A stretch of DNA of 56,832 nt from Clostridiales bacterium (GCA_021202515.1 JAJQCW010000073.1:1-56832); one strand, 5' to 3'. Positions 1 through 9,992 are shown, numbered from the stretch's first letter. The notes: generated by a model from the sequence alone, not told the origin. Numbers and translations are program-made.

Positions 1-1009
1 GGATGGAGCCTTCCAGCACGATCCGGTTCATTTTCACAGTGGGGTCGGGGATGGGAATAGCGGAAAACAGCGCCCTGGTGTAGGGGTGCAGGGGGTTGCG
101 GAAGATATCCGCCGTGTCGCCGTACTCCACCAGACTGCCCAGGTACATGACGCCCACCGAGTCGGAGATGTGTTCCACCACGGACAGGTCGTGGGAGATG
201 AACAGATAAGTCAGTTGGCGCTCCTCCTGGAGCTTTTTCAGCAGGTTGATGATCTGCGCCTGAATGGACACGTCCAGGGCGGAGACCGGCTCGTCGCAGA
301 CTACGAACTCAGGGTTCAGCGCCAGGGCGCGGGCGATGCAGATGCGCTGCCGCTGGCCGCCGGAGAACTCATGGGGATACCGGTCCTTGTGGAAGGGCTG
401 GAGGCCGCACTCGTCCATGACCTGGTCGATGTAGTCATTGAACTGGTCCTTTGGCACCAGATTATGTTCCCGGACGGCCTCGCCGATGATCTCGCTGACG
501 GGCATCCGGGGGGACAGGCTGGAGAAGGGGTCCTGGAAGATGATCTGCATTTTGGTCCGCATGGGCCGCATCTCCTGGGGGGACAGGTCGTAGACCTCCT
601 GACCGTTGAAGAGGACCTGACCGCCGGTCTTTGGCCCGGCCAGCCGGAGGATGGTCCGCCCGGTGGTGGTCTTGCCGCAGCCGGATTCGCCCACCAGACC
701 CATGGTGGTGCCCCGTTTCAGGTTGAAGGTGACGCCGTCCACGGCCTTGACGTGGCCCACCACGTGGGAGACCATGCCGCCTTTGATGGGGAAATATTTT
801 TTCAGGTTGTTGACCATCAGGATGTACTGAGGGTCGTAGACCACCGGCTCATAGTCCGGCTCCCTGTCGTTCTTCTGATCGCCCGGCTGCTGGGAAACGC
901 CCTCTGAAACGCGCTCCACCCGCTTCTCGTGCTCCTCCTGCATCCGGTTCGGGTCTTTTTCGGGATGATTCCGGCCAGCACCCTGACCCAGACCGCTCCA
1001 TATTGCCAT
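1..1009 (-). CDS. oppF: Oligopeptide ABC transporter ATP-binding protein OppF (C-terminus outside window)
   Basis: This is one of the two ATPases driving oligopeptide import at the cytoplasmic face. The minus-strand frame opens at ATG 1009-1007, which shares one base with the oppD stop (TAATG), so the genes are translationally coupled. About 336 codons are visible and the reading frame runs off the window. After a hydrophilic extension of about 50 residues come Walker [10 protein letters not shown], a Q-loop ([10 protein letters not shown]), the signature FSGGQRQR, Walker B (FVVCDEP) and the switch H (ISHDLSV). The tail includes [16 protein letters not shown], typical of the C-terminal Opp/Dpp extension. 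OppF is assigned rather than a second OppD because it is the last ATPase of the operon; substrate specificity cannot be read from it. Confidence 0.93.
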   Translation of the reverse strand, partial: MAIWSGLGQGAGRNHPEKDPNRMQEEHEKRVERVSEGVSQQPGDQKNDREPDYEPVVYDPQYILMVNNLKKYFPIKGGMVSHVVGHVKAVDGVTFNLKRGTTMGLVGESGCGKTTTGRTILRLAGPKTGGQVLFNGQEVYDLSPQEMRPMRTKMQIIFQDPFSSLSPRMPVSEIIGEAVREHNLVPKDQFNDYIDQVMDECGLQPFHKDRYPHEFSGGQRQRICIARALALNPEFVVCDEPVSALDVSIQAQIINLLKKLQEERQLTYLFISHDLSVVEHISDSVGVMYLGSLVEYGDTADIFRNPLHPYTRALFSAIPIPDPTVKMNRIVLEGSI

Positions 1010-2163
1010 TACGCCTCGCCTCCCTCTTTTTTGTCATAATAGCGATAACAACTGACCTTGTGGGTGGGGGACAGACTGATCTCGCAGGGATAGGCCCCGT
1101 TGCAGCCCTCTACGCACATCTCGCAGCGGTCCTTGAAGTAGCAGTAGTTGGGCATATTGATGGGGTTGGGGACCTTGCCGGGGATGGAATACAGCTCGTC
1201 CACCTGCTTGCCCACCACGGGCTTGGAGGCCATCAGGCCGATGGTGTAGGGGTGGGCAGGATGGGCGAAAATCTCCTCGGCGGTGCCCTTTTCCACGATG
1301 CGCCCGGAATACATGACCACCACGTAGTCTGCCATCTCCGCAATGACGCCCAGGTCGTGGGTGATGAACATGATGGAGGAGTTGATTTTGTCCTTCAAAT
1401 GCCGCAGCAGGTCGAGGATCTGGGCCTGGATGGTCACATCCAGGGCGGTGGTCGGCTCGTCCGCGATGATGACCTTGGGGTTGCAGGCCAGGGCCATGGC
1501 GATCATGACGCGCTGGCGCATACCGCCGGACAGCTCGTGGGGGTACATCTTGTATACGCCCTCGCTGTTGGCGATGCCCACCATTTCCAGCAGCTCGATG
1601 GCACGGGCCTTGACATTCTCTTTGCTCATCCCGTTGCCGTCGTGGAGGGCGATGACCTCGTCCAACTGGGCGCCGATCTTAAAGACCGGGTTCAGGGAGG
1701 TCATCGGCTCCTGAAAAATCATGGAAATATAGTTGCCCCGGAGCGGCTGCATCTTTTCCTCTGGGGTCTTGGCGATGTCATACGCCTTGTCACCCAGGTT
1801 CAGGCGAATTTCGCCCTCCACGATTTGGCCCTGGGGCCGCTGGAGGAGCTGCATCAGGGACAGACTGGTCACCGACTTGCCGCAGCCTGACTCGCCCACG
1901 ATGCCCACCGTCTTGCCGATGGGGACCTCAAAGGTGACGCCGTCCACGCTCTTGACCGTACCCGCGTCCGTGAAAAAACAGGTGTGCAGGTTGTCGAACT
2001 CCACCGCGTTGGCGGGGTCGTGCATGGTGGTCAGATATTGGGATTCCGGGACGTTTTTCCGCTTGCGCTTCTTCTCCAGCTCATTGGTGATCTTCCGGTT
2101 GGCCTTTGTGATGCGCCGGGACTCTTTGGCGGAGAGATAGCCTTCCGCTTGCTTCTTTGCCAT
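1009..2163 (-). CDS. oppD: Oligopeptide ABC transporter ATP-binding protein OppD
   Basis: First ATPase of the peptide importer, 384 residues. Walker A is GESGCGKSV, the Q-loop IFQEPMTSLNPV, the signature LSGGMRQRV, Walker B VIIADEPTTALD, and the switch His lies in FITHDLGV. The C-terminal extension carries the Cys cluster of OppD/DppD proteins (C-x6-C, then CVEGC), which in some relatives binds an iron-sulfur cluster. That role is family knowledge and is not shown here. The N-terminus has an unusual basic tail of about 45 residues before the ABC domain. The stop overlaps the oppF start by one base, and the gene begins 15 bases after oppC ends. Confidence 0.95.
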   Translation of the reverse strand: MAKKQAEGYLSAKESRRITKANRKITNELEKKRKRKNVPESQYLTTMHDPANAVEFDNLHTCFFTDAGTVKSVDGVTFEVPIGKTVGIVGESGCGKSVTSLSLMQLLQRPQGQIVEGEIRLNLGDKAYDIAKTPEEKMQPLRGNYISMIFQEPMTSLNPVFKIGAQLDEVIALHDGNGMSKENVKARAIELLEMVGIANSEGVYKMYPHELSGGMRQRVMIAMALACNPKVIIADEPTTALDVTIQAQILDLLRHLKDKINSSIMFITHDLGVIAEMADYVVVMYSGRIVEKGTAEEIFAHPAHPYTIGLMASKPVVGKQVDELYSIPGKVPNPINMPNYCYFKDRCEMCVEGCNGAYPCEISLSPTHKVSCYRYYDKKEGGEA

Positions 2164-2178
2164 TCTCGTCTACCTCCC

Positions 2179-3744
2179 TTAGCGTTTCATCTTGGGGTCA
2201 AATGCGTCCCGCAGACCATCGCCCACAAAGTTGAAGCCCAGCACGGTGATGAGCAGGCAGACGCCCGCCGGGATCCAGATGAACCAGTAGTTGGTCATCA
2301 CATAGGTGCTGTTGACATCGTTGATGATGTTGCCCCAGGAGGCGAAGGGGAACTTGACGCCCAGGCCCAGGAAGGACAGGGTGGCCTCGGTGATGATGGT
2401 GCTGCCCAGCATCATGGTGCAGGAGACGATGAGCTGAGGCATGACGTTGGGGATCAGGTGCCGGAAGATCCGGCGGGAGGTGCGGATACCGCAGGCTTCG
2501 GTGGCCATCATGAACTCCTGCTCCCGGAGGGAGAGGATCTGTCCCCGGACCAGCCGGGCGATGGAGGGCCAACTCAGGAAGCCCAGCAGCAGCATCAGGA
2601 AAAGCATCCGAATTTGGGGGTCCACGTTCATGGCGTCCATGGCCGCGCCCAGAATGATCATCAGCGGCGTGGAGGGGATGCAGTAGAACACATCTACGAT
2701 GCGCATGATAAGGTTGTCCACCCAGCCGCCGAAGTAGCCGGAGAGACCGCCCAGCAGGATGCCCAGCACTCCGGCGATCAAAACCACGATGAAGCCGATG
2801 ACCAGAGACACCCGGCCACCGTACATCAGGCGGGTCAGCATATCCATGCCGTTCCGGTCGGTCCCCAGCCAGTGGGCCAGGGAAGGAGAGGCGTAGGCGT
2901 CGTATACGTAGGTCTCTGTCTCCTGGTTGACCGTCCAACTGTTGGTGTAAGGCTCATACTCCACCTCATAGCTGTAGGTCTCCCCGTCGCTGCCGGTAAA
3001 GACGAACTCGGTCTCGTCGTTCTCAATGCACGCCTGGAGTTCCTCCTTGAAGAGCCGGCTGAGGGTGTCGCTGCTCTCTGTGGCGGTGACGACAAAGCGG
3101 CTGATATAGCCCAATATCGCCCCGTCCTGGCCGATGTTGCCGTCCTCGTCCATGGTATAGGTCGCGCCGTCGGCCTCAAAGGTGGTCTCGCCCGCGAAAT
3201 AGGCCAGCAGCGCCTGATACTTGACGTTGAAGCTCAGTGAGCCGCTCTCCACGCTGATGATGTCCTTGGAGGCCATCGCCACCAGCACACCGTTTGAGTA
3301 GACCGAGTAGAAGGCGTCGCCTTCGCACACAGCGTCATAGGTGACATCCTTGTAATCGAAGCTGAAATCCTCCGTGCCGTCGGTCTTGTTGTAGCCCAGC
3401 AGGAAATAGGCCTGGACTGTGGTGCTGAACTCCTGACCGTCCGCTACCGTATAACGGAAATCATCGTTCTGGACGACACCGGCGTACTGCTTGGTCTGGA
3501 GCTGGTAGGTGTAGAACTGCTGGTTCTCGTTGTAGGGGCTGAACCAGCCCCCCACGAAGGAGAACAGGAACATGGCGATGAGCATGATCAGGCCCACCAT
3601 TGCCAGCCGGTTCCGGAAGAACCGCTTGGCGACCATAGCGCCGGGGGTCAGCACCTTGACCCGGCGGTCGTCGTTCAGGGAGTACTGCTCCTCCTGAGGG
3701 GGAGGGGCTGCGTTTTTGCGTTCTTCTCTCTTGTTTTCACTCAT
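2179..3744 (-). CDS. oppC: Oligopeptide ABC transporter permease OppC with large extracytoplasmic insert
   Basis: Membrane subunit of the peptide importer, 521 residues from ATG 3744, which follows a strong GAGGAGGAGG site. An upstream in-frame ATG would lie inside oppB and is less likely. After a hydrophilic N-terminus comes one membrane helix (about residues 45-68), then some 210 soluble residues rich in Asp, Tyr and Thr, and then the normal permease core (from about residue 290, SLAHWLGTDRNG) with five helices and the ATPase-coupling loop EACGIRTSRRIFRHLIPN. Standard OppC proteins are near 300 residues, so the insert between helices 1 and 2 accounts for the length. It should face the outside, where OppA docks. 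Its function is unknown to me. Confidence 0.92.
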   Translation of the reverse strand: MSENKREERKNAAPPPQEEQYSLNDDRRVKVLTPGAMVAKRFFRNRLAMVGLIMLIAMFLFSFVGGWFSPYNENQQFYTYQLQTKQYAGVVQNDDFRYTVADGQEFSTTVQAYFLLGYNKTDGTEDFSFDYKDVTYDAVCEGDAFYSVYSNGVLVAMASKDIISVESGSLSFNVKYQALLAYFAGETTFEADGATYTMDEDGNIGQDGAILGYISRFVVTATESSDTLSRLFKEELQACIENDETEFVFTGSDGETYSYEVEYEPYTNSWTVNQETETYVYDAYASPSLAHWLGTDRNGMDMLTRLMYGGRVSLVIGFIVVLIAGVLGILLGGLSGYFGGWVDNLIMRIVDVFYCIPSTPLMIILGAAMDAMNVDPQIRMLFLMLLLGFLSWPSIARLVRGQILSLREQEFMMATEACGIRTSRRIFRHLIPNVMPQLIVSCTMMLGSTIITEATLSFLGLGVKFPFASWGNIINDVNSTYVMTNYWFIWIPAGVCLLITVLGFNFVGDGLRDAFDPKMKR

Positions 3745-3761
3745 GGTTTCCTCCTCCTCTC

Positions 3762-4763
3762 CTATGCCGACACGCGGACCCGGGGATCGACCAGGCCATA
3801 CACAATGTCGGTCAGCAGATTGCAGGCCAGTGTCAAAACCGCCAGGAAACACATATAGAACATGCTGAAGGGAATATCACCGGCCACCATCGCCTGATAG
3901 GAGGTGTAGCCAATACCTGGGATGGAAAAAAGCGTCTCGGTAATCAGCGCGCCGGAGAACAGGCCGGGCAGGGAGCCGCCGATAATGGTCACCAGGGGGA
4001 TCATGGTGTTCCGGAAGGCGTGTTTATAGATGACCTTCCCTTCAGGCAGACCCTTGGCCCGGGCCGTGCGGATGTAGTCGGCACTCAGGACCTCCAGCAT
4101 ATTGGTGCGGGTATAACGCATCAGAGAGCCGATGGAGATAATGACCAGCGTTGCGATGGGCAGCACCAGATGATAGGCCATATCACAGAACTGCCCCCAG
4201 GGACCCAACTGGGCAAAGTTTCGGCCCACCAGACCGGTCAGGTCAAACCAGCCCAGCTTGACAGAGAACACCAGCTTGAGCAGCGCCGCAAAGAAAAACG
4301 TGGGCAGGGACATACCGATCAGGGCGATGGTGGTGATGGCGTAATCCACCCGGGAATACTGCCGGACGGCGGCGATGACGCCCAGCGGGATGGCAATGAC
4401 CAGCTCCAGCAGGAAGGAGATACCGGCCATGACCACGGAGACGCCGATGACCTCGGCAAACTTCTCGGTGACGGGGACGGTGAACTTCCAGCTATCGCCA
4501 AACTGGCCCCGGATCGCCTGGCTGCACCAGCTCAGGAAGCCGGGGATGATCCCCTTGTCCAGACCGTACTGGGCGTTGAGCTGCTCCAGCCACTCTTCGT
4601 AGCTCTTGGAGCCAGGGGCGGTGGCCCGCTGCTGCGCCATGGACTGCACATAGGAGGTGGGCAGGCAGCGCATCATCGCGTAAATGATGAAGGCCACCAG
4701 AAACAGAATCACAACAGACAACAGAATCCGTTTGATGATGTATTTGGACATACTTTGCTGCAT
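3762..4763 (-). CDS. oppB: Oligopeptide ABC transporter permease OppB
   Basis: Six-helix membrane subunit of the peptide importer, 333 residues, the usual length. The N-terminal helix (IIKRILLSVVILFLVAFIIY) and the conserved coupling loop TARAKGLPEGKVIYKHAFRN near residue 235 identify it. The start may be ATG 4763 or the in-frame ATG four codons later (MSKYIIKR, closer to the family norm); an AGGAAAGG site precedes both. oppC follows after 17 bases. The 253-base gap to oppA contains a strong hairpin. Confidence 0.94.
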   Translation of the reverse strand: MQQSMSKYIIKRILLSVVILFLVAFIIYAMMRCLPTSYVQSMAQQRATAPGSKSYEEWLEQLNAQYGLDKGIIPGFLSWCSQAIRGQFGDSWKFTVPVTEKFAEVIGVSVVMAGISFLLELVIAIPLGVIAAVRQYSRVDYAITTIALIGMSLPTFFFAALLKLVFSVKLGWFDLTGLVGRNFAQLGPWGQFCDMAYHLVLPIATLVIISIGSLMRYTRTNMLEVLSADYIRTARAKGLPEGKVIYKHAFRNTMIPLVTIIGGSLPGLFSGALITETLFSIPGIGYTSYQAMVAGDIPFSMFYMCFLAVLTLACNLLTDIVYGLVDPRVRVSA

Positions 4764-4930
4764 AAACGTTTTCCCCTTTCCTTTCTTTTTTTCGCGGACC
4801 GGGGATGTCCGCAGGCGTTGTATCGCCTTGTTACGCTAAAAAAATCTACAAACGCAAGGGAGTCGTTCCAAGGCGCTGGAGCGGCTCCTCTGCGCTTGTA
4901 GTCCGCACTTTTGCCATTAAAATGAGCAAT

Positions 4931-4956
4931 GGCGGCCGGGCCGGAGCCCGGCCGCC
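4931..4956 (-). terminator. Perfect 11-bp hairpin between oppA and oppB
   Basis: GGCGGCCGGGC (4931-4941), loop CGGA, then GCCCGGCCGCC (4946-4956). On the transcribed minus strand no U-run follows. It therefore looks more like a 3' stabiliser or partial attenuator that keeps oppA mRNA in excess over the permease genes than a full terminator. That role is inferred. Confidence 0.6.
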
Positions 4957-5016
4957 CGTACCTCCCAGCTCAATCAGAGGGCCGGGAGAAATCGCTTGTC
5001 AAACAGGGTCAGTCGC

Positions 5017-7284
5017 TCAGTTCATCTCGATGAGTTCGACCTCAGACATCCAGCTCCAGTAAGGCGTCATATCCGGGGTGACGGTGTCGGTGTTGACCCG
5101 CTCGGTGGAGACCAGGTAGTTCTCGCTGCGCTGGTAAACGGGGATCTCAACGCCCCAATCCAGGATGATCTCCATGGCGCTCTTGTACAGCGTCTTGCGG
5201 AAGGTCTGGTCGGTGGACTGGCGGGCGGTCATGATCAGTTCGTCCAGATCTGCGTCGTTGATGGTGTAGTAGTTGGTGGAACCCTCGCTGTGATAGAGCT
5301 GATACATGTCGGGGTCGTTGGAAGCCTGCCATGCGGCGACCCACATATCGGCCTCGCCGGACTGGTAAGCGGCGTACAGCTCAGAGGCGTCGGCGTGGTC
5401 GTTGATGGTCAGGGTGATGCCGATGGTGGCCAGAGCGTCAGCGGCGTTGCTCAGCAGCAGGAAAGAGGGGTGGTCGCCGGTGCCGGAACCGCCGATGTGG
5501 ACGGTATAGGTCAGGGAAGCGCCCTCAGGAGCGGCGGTAACGACGCCGTCCTCCACCGTGTAACCGGCGGCGGCGAAGTAGCCCAGAGCGGCGTCCAGAG
5601 CGGCGGCATACTTGTCGTCCACGCTCATATCATCGGTGTAGATGCTGTTGCCGTCCACGTCCACGGAGTAGGCCACCTGATAGCCGTCGTCCGTGACCTG
5701 GGGGGCCGCCCAGCTTGTGCTGGAAATGGGATAGTTGATGACGGAAGCGGTCTCGCCGTAGTAGGAGTCGATGGACTCGTCACGGTAGACGGAGAACACG
5801 GTGGCGAACGCCTTGCGCAGTGCCTTGGAAGCGTCGGAAGAGGCGTCGTCGCCCACCTTCACGTTGTCCGCGCAGATGCCGATGTAGCCATAGCCGCGGA
5901 AATCGTACAGATAGGTGGTGATGACGTCACCCACCAGCTCGCCGTTGGAGTTGTAGGTGGTGATCTCGTCCGCCCGCTCAGCGGAATAGGCGGGGTCGGC
6001 GATGTCCACAGTGCCGGTGACGATACCGGAGATCTTGTCGTCCTCAGAGGTGATCTCCATGAAGTTCAGATACTGGGTGGCAGGCTCGCCCTTGAAGTAA
6101 TAGGGGTTGGCCTCCATGTAGACCACGCCGTTGGAATACTCGTTGAAGATGTAGGGACCGGCGCCCATGGGAGCGGGGGTCTTATCCTTGATGCTGCTCA
6201 GGTCGCCCTTGGTGAAGCCGAAGGAGTGGTTGTCGTAGTCATACAGGCTCTCATCCCCGTAGTAAGCCAGCGGAGTGATGGGCAGGGACAACTGATAGAT
6301 GAAGGTAGCGTCCAGCTCGGTGGTGGTGATCTCCATGCTGTAGTCGCCGGTGCGGACGATGCCGGAAACGTAGTCGGCGGACTCGCCGGTCTCGATGCCG
6401 ATGGTGTAGGAGTCATAGTCCTCCATCAGGTCGAACAGGGAAGTACCGGCGGTTTCGGTGTCGGACAGGGTGGCGTAGTCGCCCTCGTAGCTCTCCACCA
6501 GCAGGTTCCAGAAGTCCTCGGCGGTGGCGTCCTCGGCCAGGCCCTCAAAGCCCCACAAAGCGGCGGAGGTGGCCACGTCGCCTTCCTCGGCATAACCGGC
6601 GGCCACGCAGTAGTCCACGATCTCCTGGGCGAAGGCGGTACCGGCCTGGGTCAGATCGGCCCAGAAAGCGGTTTGGGTCTCTTCATCCCAATAGGTGAAG
6701 TCGGTGTTGTCCTGACCGGCTGCGGCCAGCAGGTCAAACAGGGTGCTCATGCCGCTGCGGTAAGCGTCCAGACCCTCGATGGGGCAGGAATACAGGGTGG
6801 TGGAGCCGTCATAGGTGGGGTCCAGGAACACATACATGGCGAAGATCACGTCGTCGATGTCGGCATAGGTGCCGTCGGAGAACTGGATGTCGTCCCGCAT
6901 GGTCACGCTGTAGGTGACGGTGCCGTCGTCGTTCTCGGTGACAACGATGTCAGAGGTGCCATAGTAGGTGTAGTCGGTGCCGTTGTAGGAGCGGGTCTCG
7001 CCCTCGATGCCGCTGAGAACGGGCTCGCCTACGCGGTCGGCGTACATCAGGAACGCCTGGGTCATTTCCTCCACGTTGACGTCGTCCACGCTGGCGGCGA
7101 AGAACGGAGAGAACTTCTGTTCCAGGCCGGTCACGCTGGCCACCAGGGTGTCGTTGGCCTCATCGGTGGCGGCGCTGCTGTCGGCGGATGTGTCGGCGCT
7201 GTTGCTGCTGCCGCCGCAGGCGGCCAGGGACAGGACCATCGCCAGCGCCAGGATCAGCGCAAGCAATTTCTTGGCGTGTTTCAT
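5017..7284 (-). CDS. oppA: Oligopeptide-binding lipoprotein OppA (SBP family 5)
   Basis: Extracellular lipoprotein that captures peptides for OppBCDF, 755 residues. The N-terminus [20 protein letters not shown] is followed by AACGG, a lipobox with the modified Cys near residue 23, and then a Ser/Asp/Ala linker. The mature part has family-5 features: the early segment [18 protein letters not shown], a middle [13 protein letters not shown] and a C-terminal [18 protein letters not shown]. It is longer than the usual 530-600 residues, with extra acidic material in the first third. It is the first gene of the operon, with an AGGAGGAAGC site before ATG 7284 and a 128-base structured leader. The sequence does not distinguish oligopeptide from other peptide-like substrates. 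Confidence 0.93.
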   Translation of the reverse strand: MKHAKKLLALILALAMVLSLAACGGSSNSADTSADSSAATDEANDTLVASVTGLEQKFSPFFAASVDDVNVEEMTQAFLMYADRVGEPVLSGIEGETRSYNGTDYTYYGTSDIVVTENDDGTVTYSVTMRDDIQFSDGTYADIDDVIFAMYVFLDPTYDGSTTLYSCPIEGLDAYRSGMSTLFDLLAAAGQDNTDFTYWDEETQTAFWADLTQAGTAFAQEIVDYCVAAGYAEEGDVATSAALWGFEGLAEDATAEDFWNLLVESYEGDYATLSDTETAGTSLFDLMEDYDSYTIGIETGESADYVSGIVRTGDYSMEITTTELDATFIYQLSLPITPLAYYGDESLYDYDNHSFGFTKGDLSSIKDKTPAPMGAGPYIFNEYSNGVVYMEANPYYFKGEPATQYLNFMEITSEDDKISGIVTGTVDIADPAYSAERADEITTYNSNGELVGDVITTYLYDFRGYGYIGICADNVKVGDDASSDASKALRKAFATVFSVYRDESIDSYYGETASVINYPISSTSWAAPQVTDDGYQVAYSVDVDGNSIYTDDMSVDDKYAAALDAALGYFAAAGYTVEDGVVTAAPEGASLTYTVHIGGSGTGDHPSFLLLSNAADALATIGITLTINDHADASELYAAYQSGEADMWVAAWQASNDPDMYQLYHSEGSTNYYTINDADLDELIMTARQSTDQTFRKTLYKSAMEIILDWGVEIPVYQRSENYLVSTERVNTDTVTPDMTPYWSWMSEVELIEMN

Positions 7285-7331
7285 TTTGCTTCCTCCTTGT
7301 TTTTTCCCAGTCTCCGCCGCCGAAGGACATT

Positions 7332-7377
7332 CTCTGTTCCGTGTTGCACACGGAACAGAGCGGGAGCGCTCCCGCTC
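7332..7377 (-). promoter_or_regulatory. Two perfect palindromes in the oppA leader
   Basis: One inverted repeat has 13-bp arms around TGC (7332-7344 and 7348-7360). Next to it is a 20-bp perfect palindrome at 7358-7377 built on GCGGGAGCGCTCCCGC. Both lie between the promoter and the oppA start and would fold as hairpins in the 5' leader. They may be operators or an RNA control element; the sequence cannot say which. Confidence 0.6.
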
Positions 7378-7418
7378 GCCTTGCAGCCTGTTCTCCGGCC
7401 AGAGATACTGTTCATTTT

Positions 7419-7447
7419 ATAATAGTCCTGTTATGATTGTTTGTCAA
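7419..7447 (-). promoter_or_regulatory. oppA promoter (sigma-A type)
   Basis: On the minus strand, TTGACA (7447-7442), a 17-base spacer, then TATTAT (7424-7419). It is the only near-consensus promoter seen upstream of oppA and gives a leader of about 128 bases. Confidence 0.75.
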
Positions 7448-7486
7448 TTTTATAATTCAAAATTTTCGGATGCCCCAAAAACTTTC

Positions 7487-8029
7487 TCAATTTCCCCCAA
7501 TTTTCTCCCATCGCATTTTCGAGAGCGCCCTTCTCACGGAGAAAATACCCAAAAATGCGAGGATTTCCAGGCAGAGCAGCCCCAAAACAGGAAGCAACTC
7601 TTCGCCGCCGCCCGCAAGGAACACGTCCAGCAGCTCCCCCAGAATGGTCAGGGCGGCCCCGACAGCGGCGACAAGCGCCCGCCGGGGGATGCTGCCCACC
7701 GTCTCCTCATAGACATAGGCACGGAGGGGGTCGCCGCCTGTGACCAGGCGGCCAATGCCCCAGCCCAGGCTGACGGAGGCCACCATCTGGACCACATAGG
7801 GGAGGATGACATAGGCGCGCTGCTGCATCCCGGTGCCGGGGATGCAGCCCGCGGCGACAGTGGCGGCGAAGGACGCCGCCCAGAGAGCGACCAGCCCCGC
7901 CATGGCCCGGCGGCGGCTCCTGCCCCCGCCCTGATAGGCGTAATGGCCCCCGGTGTAGACATACTCCCCGCTGGCGGTCCGGTGAAACTCGTCCGTATGG
8001 GCGTTGACGCCCCACTTGCGCCCCGCCAT
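7487..8029 (-). CDS. Small multi-pass membrane protein of unknown function
   Basis: 180 residues. The start ATG (8029) overlaps the pepF stop as ATGA, so the two are translationally coupled. A polar N-terminus of about 40 residues (GEYVYTGGHYAYQGGG) is followed by four hydrophobic stretches (about 42-62, 70-95, 110-135, 145-165) and a basic tail. I do not recognise a family. Coupling to a cytoplasmic oligoendopeptidase is the only functional hint. No terminator with a clear U-run is visible after it. Confidence 0.75.
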   Translation of the reverse strand: MAGRKWGVNAHTDEFHRTASGEYVYTGGHYAYQGGGRSRRRAMAGLVALWAASFAATVAAGCIPGTGMQQRAYVILPYVVQMVASVSLGWGIGRLVTGGDPLRAYVYEETVGSIPRRALVAAVGAALTILGELLDVFLAGGGEELLPVLGLLCLEILAFLGIFSVRRALSKMRWEKIGGN

Positions 8030-9732
8030 CAGGCAATGCCCGTCAGGTCAAAGTTCGCCAGCCATTCCCTTGCGGCCTGACAAACCTCCCGGAGACAGCT
8101 CTCCTCAAAGGGACTCTTCAATCCGGCGTTTTTCAGCAGGTCGGTGAAGGTGGCGGAGCCGCCCTGGCTGGCGTAGGCCATATAGTGCTGCCAGGCGTCG
8201 GGCAGGTCCTTTTGGAGCATGGCCCAGAACTCCAGAGAGACCGTCTGGGCCAGGCAGTAGTCGATGTAGTAGAAGGGAGACGAGTAGATGTGATGCTTCA
8301 ACTGCCAGTGCTCTCCCTCGCTGTAGAAGGGGATCTCCCCGTCCAGCCGCATCCAGGGCATATAGATCCCCATCAGTTTTTTCCAGACGCCGTGGCGCTG
8401 GGCGGGCGTCAGGTCGGGCTGCTCGTAGACGATGTGCTGGAAGTGGTCCACCATCGTCCCATAGGGGATGAAGGTCAGCGCGCCGGACAGGTGACTGTAG
8501 TAGAACTTCCGGGTGTCCTCCCCGAAGAAGCCCTCGGCCCAGGGCCAGGCGAAGAACTCCATGGACATGGAGTGGACTTCACAGGCCTCCATGCTGGGCC
8601 AGCAGGAGGACAGGGGGACCCGCTTCCGGTTGAGGTATCCGGCGAAGGCGTGGCCCGCCTCGTGGGTGACCACCTCCACGTCCCCCTGGGTGCCGTTGAA
8701 GTTGGCGAAGATGAAGGGGACTTCATAGTCCGGCAGGCTGGTGCAGTAGCCGCCGCCGGCCTTGCCCTCGGTGCTGAGCACATCCAGCAGTTCCCCGTCC
8801 AGCATGACGCGGAAAAACTCGCTGGTCTCCGGGCTTAATTCGTCGTAAAACTTCTTCCCCTGAGCCAAAATGTCCTCCGCCGACCCCTGGGGCCGGGGAT
8901 TGCCGGAGCGGAACTCCAGGGCGTTGTCCGCAAAGCTCATGGGGTATTCCTTCCCCAGCCGTTTGGCCTGCTCCCGATAGATGCTGTCCGCCACAGGGAC
9001 CAGATACTTCACCACGGCGGCCCGGAACTGCTCTACGTCCTCCTTGGTGTAGCAGTTGCGGCCCATGCGGTAGTAGCCCAGGGTGGTATACCCCTCGTAC
9101 CCCAGCTTTTTGCCCATCGTGTCCCGCAGGTGGACCAACTGGTCATAGATGCTGTCCATGCGGTCCTGGTGGTCTTTGTACCACTGGCCCTCCGCTTTCC
9201 ACGCGGCCAGACGGCGCTCGTCGTCCGGATCGCTCTTGAAGGGGGTCATCTGGCTCAGGGTGTACACCCCGCCCTCAAAGGGAACCTGGGCGGAGGCCAG
9301 CAGCTTCTCGTACTCCTGGGTCAGGTCGTTTTCCTGCTGGAGTTCGGGGACGATCTCCGGTGAGAAGGCTTTCAGCTCCAGCTCCGCGTTGGTGAACATC
9401 AGCTCGCCGTACTCCCGGGCAAAGTCGGCCCGGAAGGGGCTGGCCAGCAGCGCCTGCGTCCACTCCTGGCTGACCGCCTGGAGTTCGGGTGTGGCAGCGT
9501 TCCAAAACTTGGATTCTTTGTCATAAAATTCATCCCGCGTGTCGATGGAATGGCGGATGCTGGCCAGCGTCGCCTGGGTGTTGATGTGTTTTTCCAGTTC
9601 CTGGTCCTCCAGGAACACCTGCCGGGCCGTCTCGTAGTCCGCCGCGCTTTGCAGCCGCTCGGTCAGAGCGGTCTGCCGGTTTTTCAGCGCCTCCAGGTCC
9701 GGGCGCTGGTACTTCATTTCCGAAAATTTCAA
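8029..9732 (-). CDS. M3-family oligoendopeptidase (PepF-like)
   Basis: Cytoplasmic zinc metallopeptidase that degrades imported oligopeptides, which fits the neighbouring opp operon. The M3 site is VVTHEAGHAFAGYL near residue 355, with the third ligand region EVHSMSMEFF about 25 residues on. The longest frame opens at GTG 9747, but GGAGGGG at 9745-9739 then falls inside the gene. With TTG at 9732-9730 that site is spaced six bases and the protein begins MKFSEMKYQRPDLE, as in relatives, so TTG is preferred (567 residues). The next gene overlaps by four bases. Confidence 0.93.
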   Translation of the reverse strand: MKFSEMKYQRPDLEALKNRQTALTERLQSAADYETARQVFLEDQELEKHINTQATLASIRHSIDTRDEFYDKESKFWNAATPELQAVSQEWTQALLASPFRADFAREYGELMFTNAELELKAFSPEIVPELQQENDLTQEYEKLLASAQVPFEGGVYTLSQMTPFKSDPDDERRLAAWKAEGQWYKDHQDRMDSIYDQLVHLRDTMGKKLGYEGYTTLGYYRMGRNCYTKEDVEQFRAAVVKYLVPVADSIYREQAKRLGKEYPMSFADNALEFRSGNPRPQGSAEDILAQGKKFYDELSPETSEFFRVMLDGELLDVLSTEGKAGGGYCTSLPDYEVPFIFANFNGTQGDVEVVTHEAGHAFAGYLNRKRVPLSSCWPSMEACEVHSMSMEFFAWPWAEGFFGEDTRKFYYSHLSGALTFIPYGTMVDHFQHIVYEQPDLTPAQRHGVWKKLMGIYMPWMRLDGEIPFYSEGEHWQLKHHIYSSPFYYIDYCLAQTVSLEFWAMLQKDLPDAWQHYMAYASQGGSATFTDLLKNAGLKSPFEESCLREVCQAAREWLANFDLTGIA

Positions 9733-9830
9733 TTTAAACCCCTCCACTGTGGTCTGCCGTCACGTCGGCAGAATATTACGCATGATAAAGGGAATTATAC
9801 TGCACTTGGCGGCGGTTTGCAACCCTTTGG

Positions 9831-9930
9831 GGTCCCCGCCGAGACCCCCCACGGGCATTTCCTGCGGTCACAGCAGAAGAGGGTTCGGTGGGGACAGGCA
9901 GGGAGGTGCGAAGTGCCCTTGACGGCGAAT
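9831..9930. repeat. Decayed copy of the palindromic repeat family
   Basis: An outer inverted pair (GTCCCCGCCGA near 9832 and TTCGGTGGGGAC near 9885) encloses a segment with GGTCACAGCAG. It is followed by AGGCAGGGAGG, a small palindrome GTGCGAAGTGC and CCTTGACGGC. The same parts in the same order occur in the arrays at 26.74-27.12 kb (plus) and 22.56-22.87 kb (inverted). It fills much of the gap between pepF and the YesN gene. Confidence 0.6.
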
Positions 9931-9983
9931 GTCGATTTTCTCCGGGAAGTTGGCAAAAGCTATTCCCAATCGTGCACATAATG

Positions 9984-9992
9984 TGATATACT
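9984..9992 (+). promoter_or_regulatory. Extended -10 promoter for the sensor operon
   Basis: TGATATACT (TG at 9984-9985, TATACT at 9987-9992) is an extended -10 element 47 bases before the yesN start. No good -35 hexamer lies 17 bases upstream, which fits an extended -10 promoter. Confidence 0.5.

Noticed and set aside
4996-7422. 808-codon open frame on the plus strand, antisense to oppA
   Set aside because: Val/Gly/His-rich translation without domains; it mirrors the third-position GC bias of oppA, which has clear family motifs and a lipobox.
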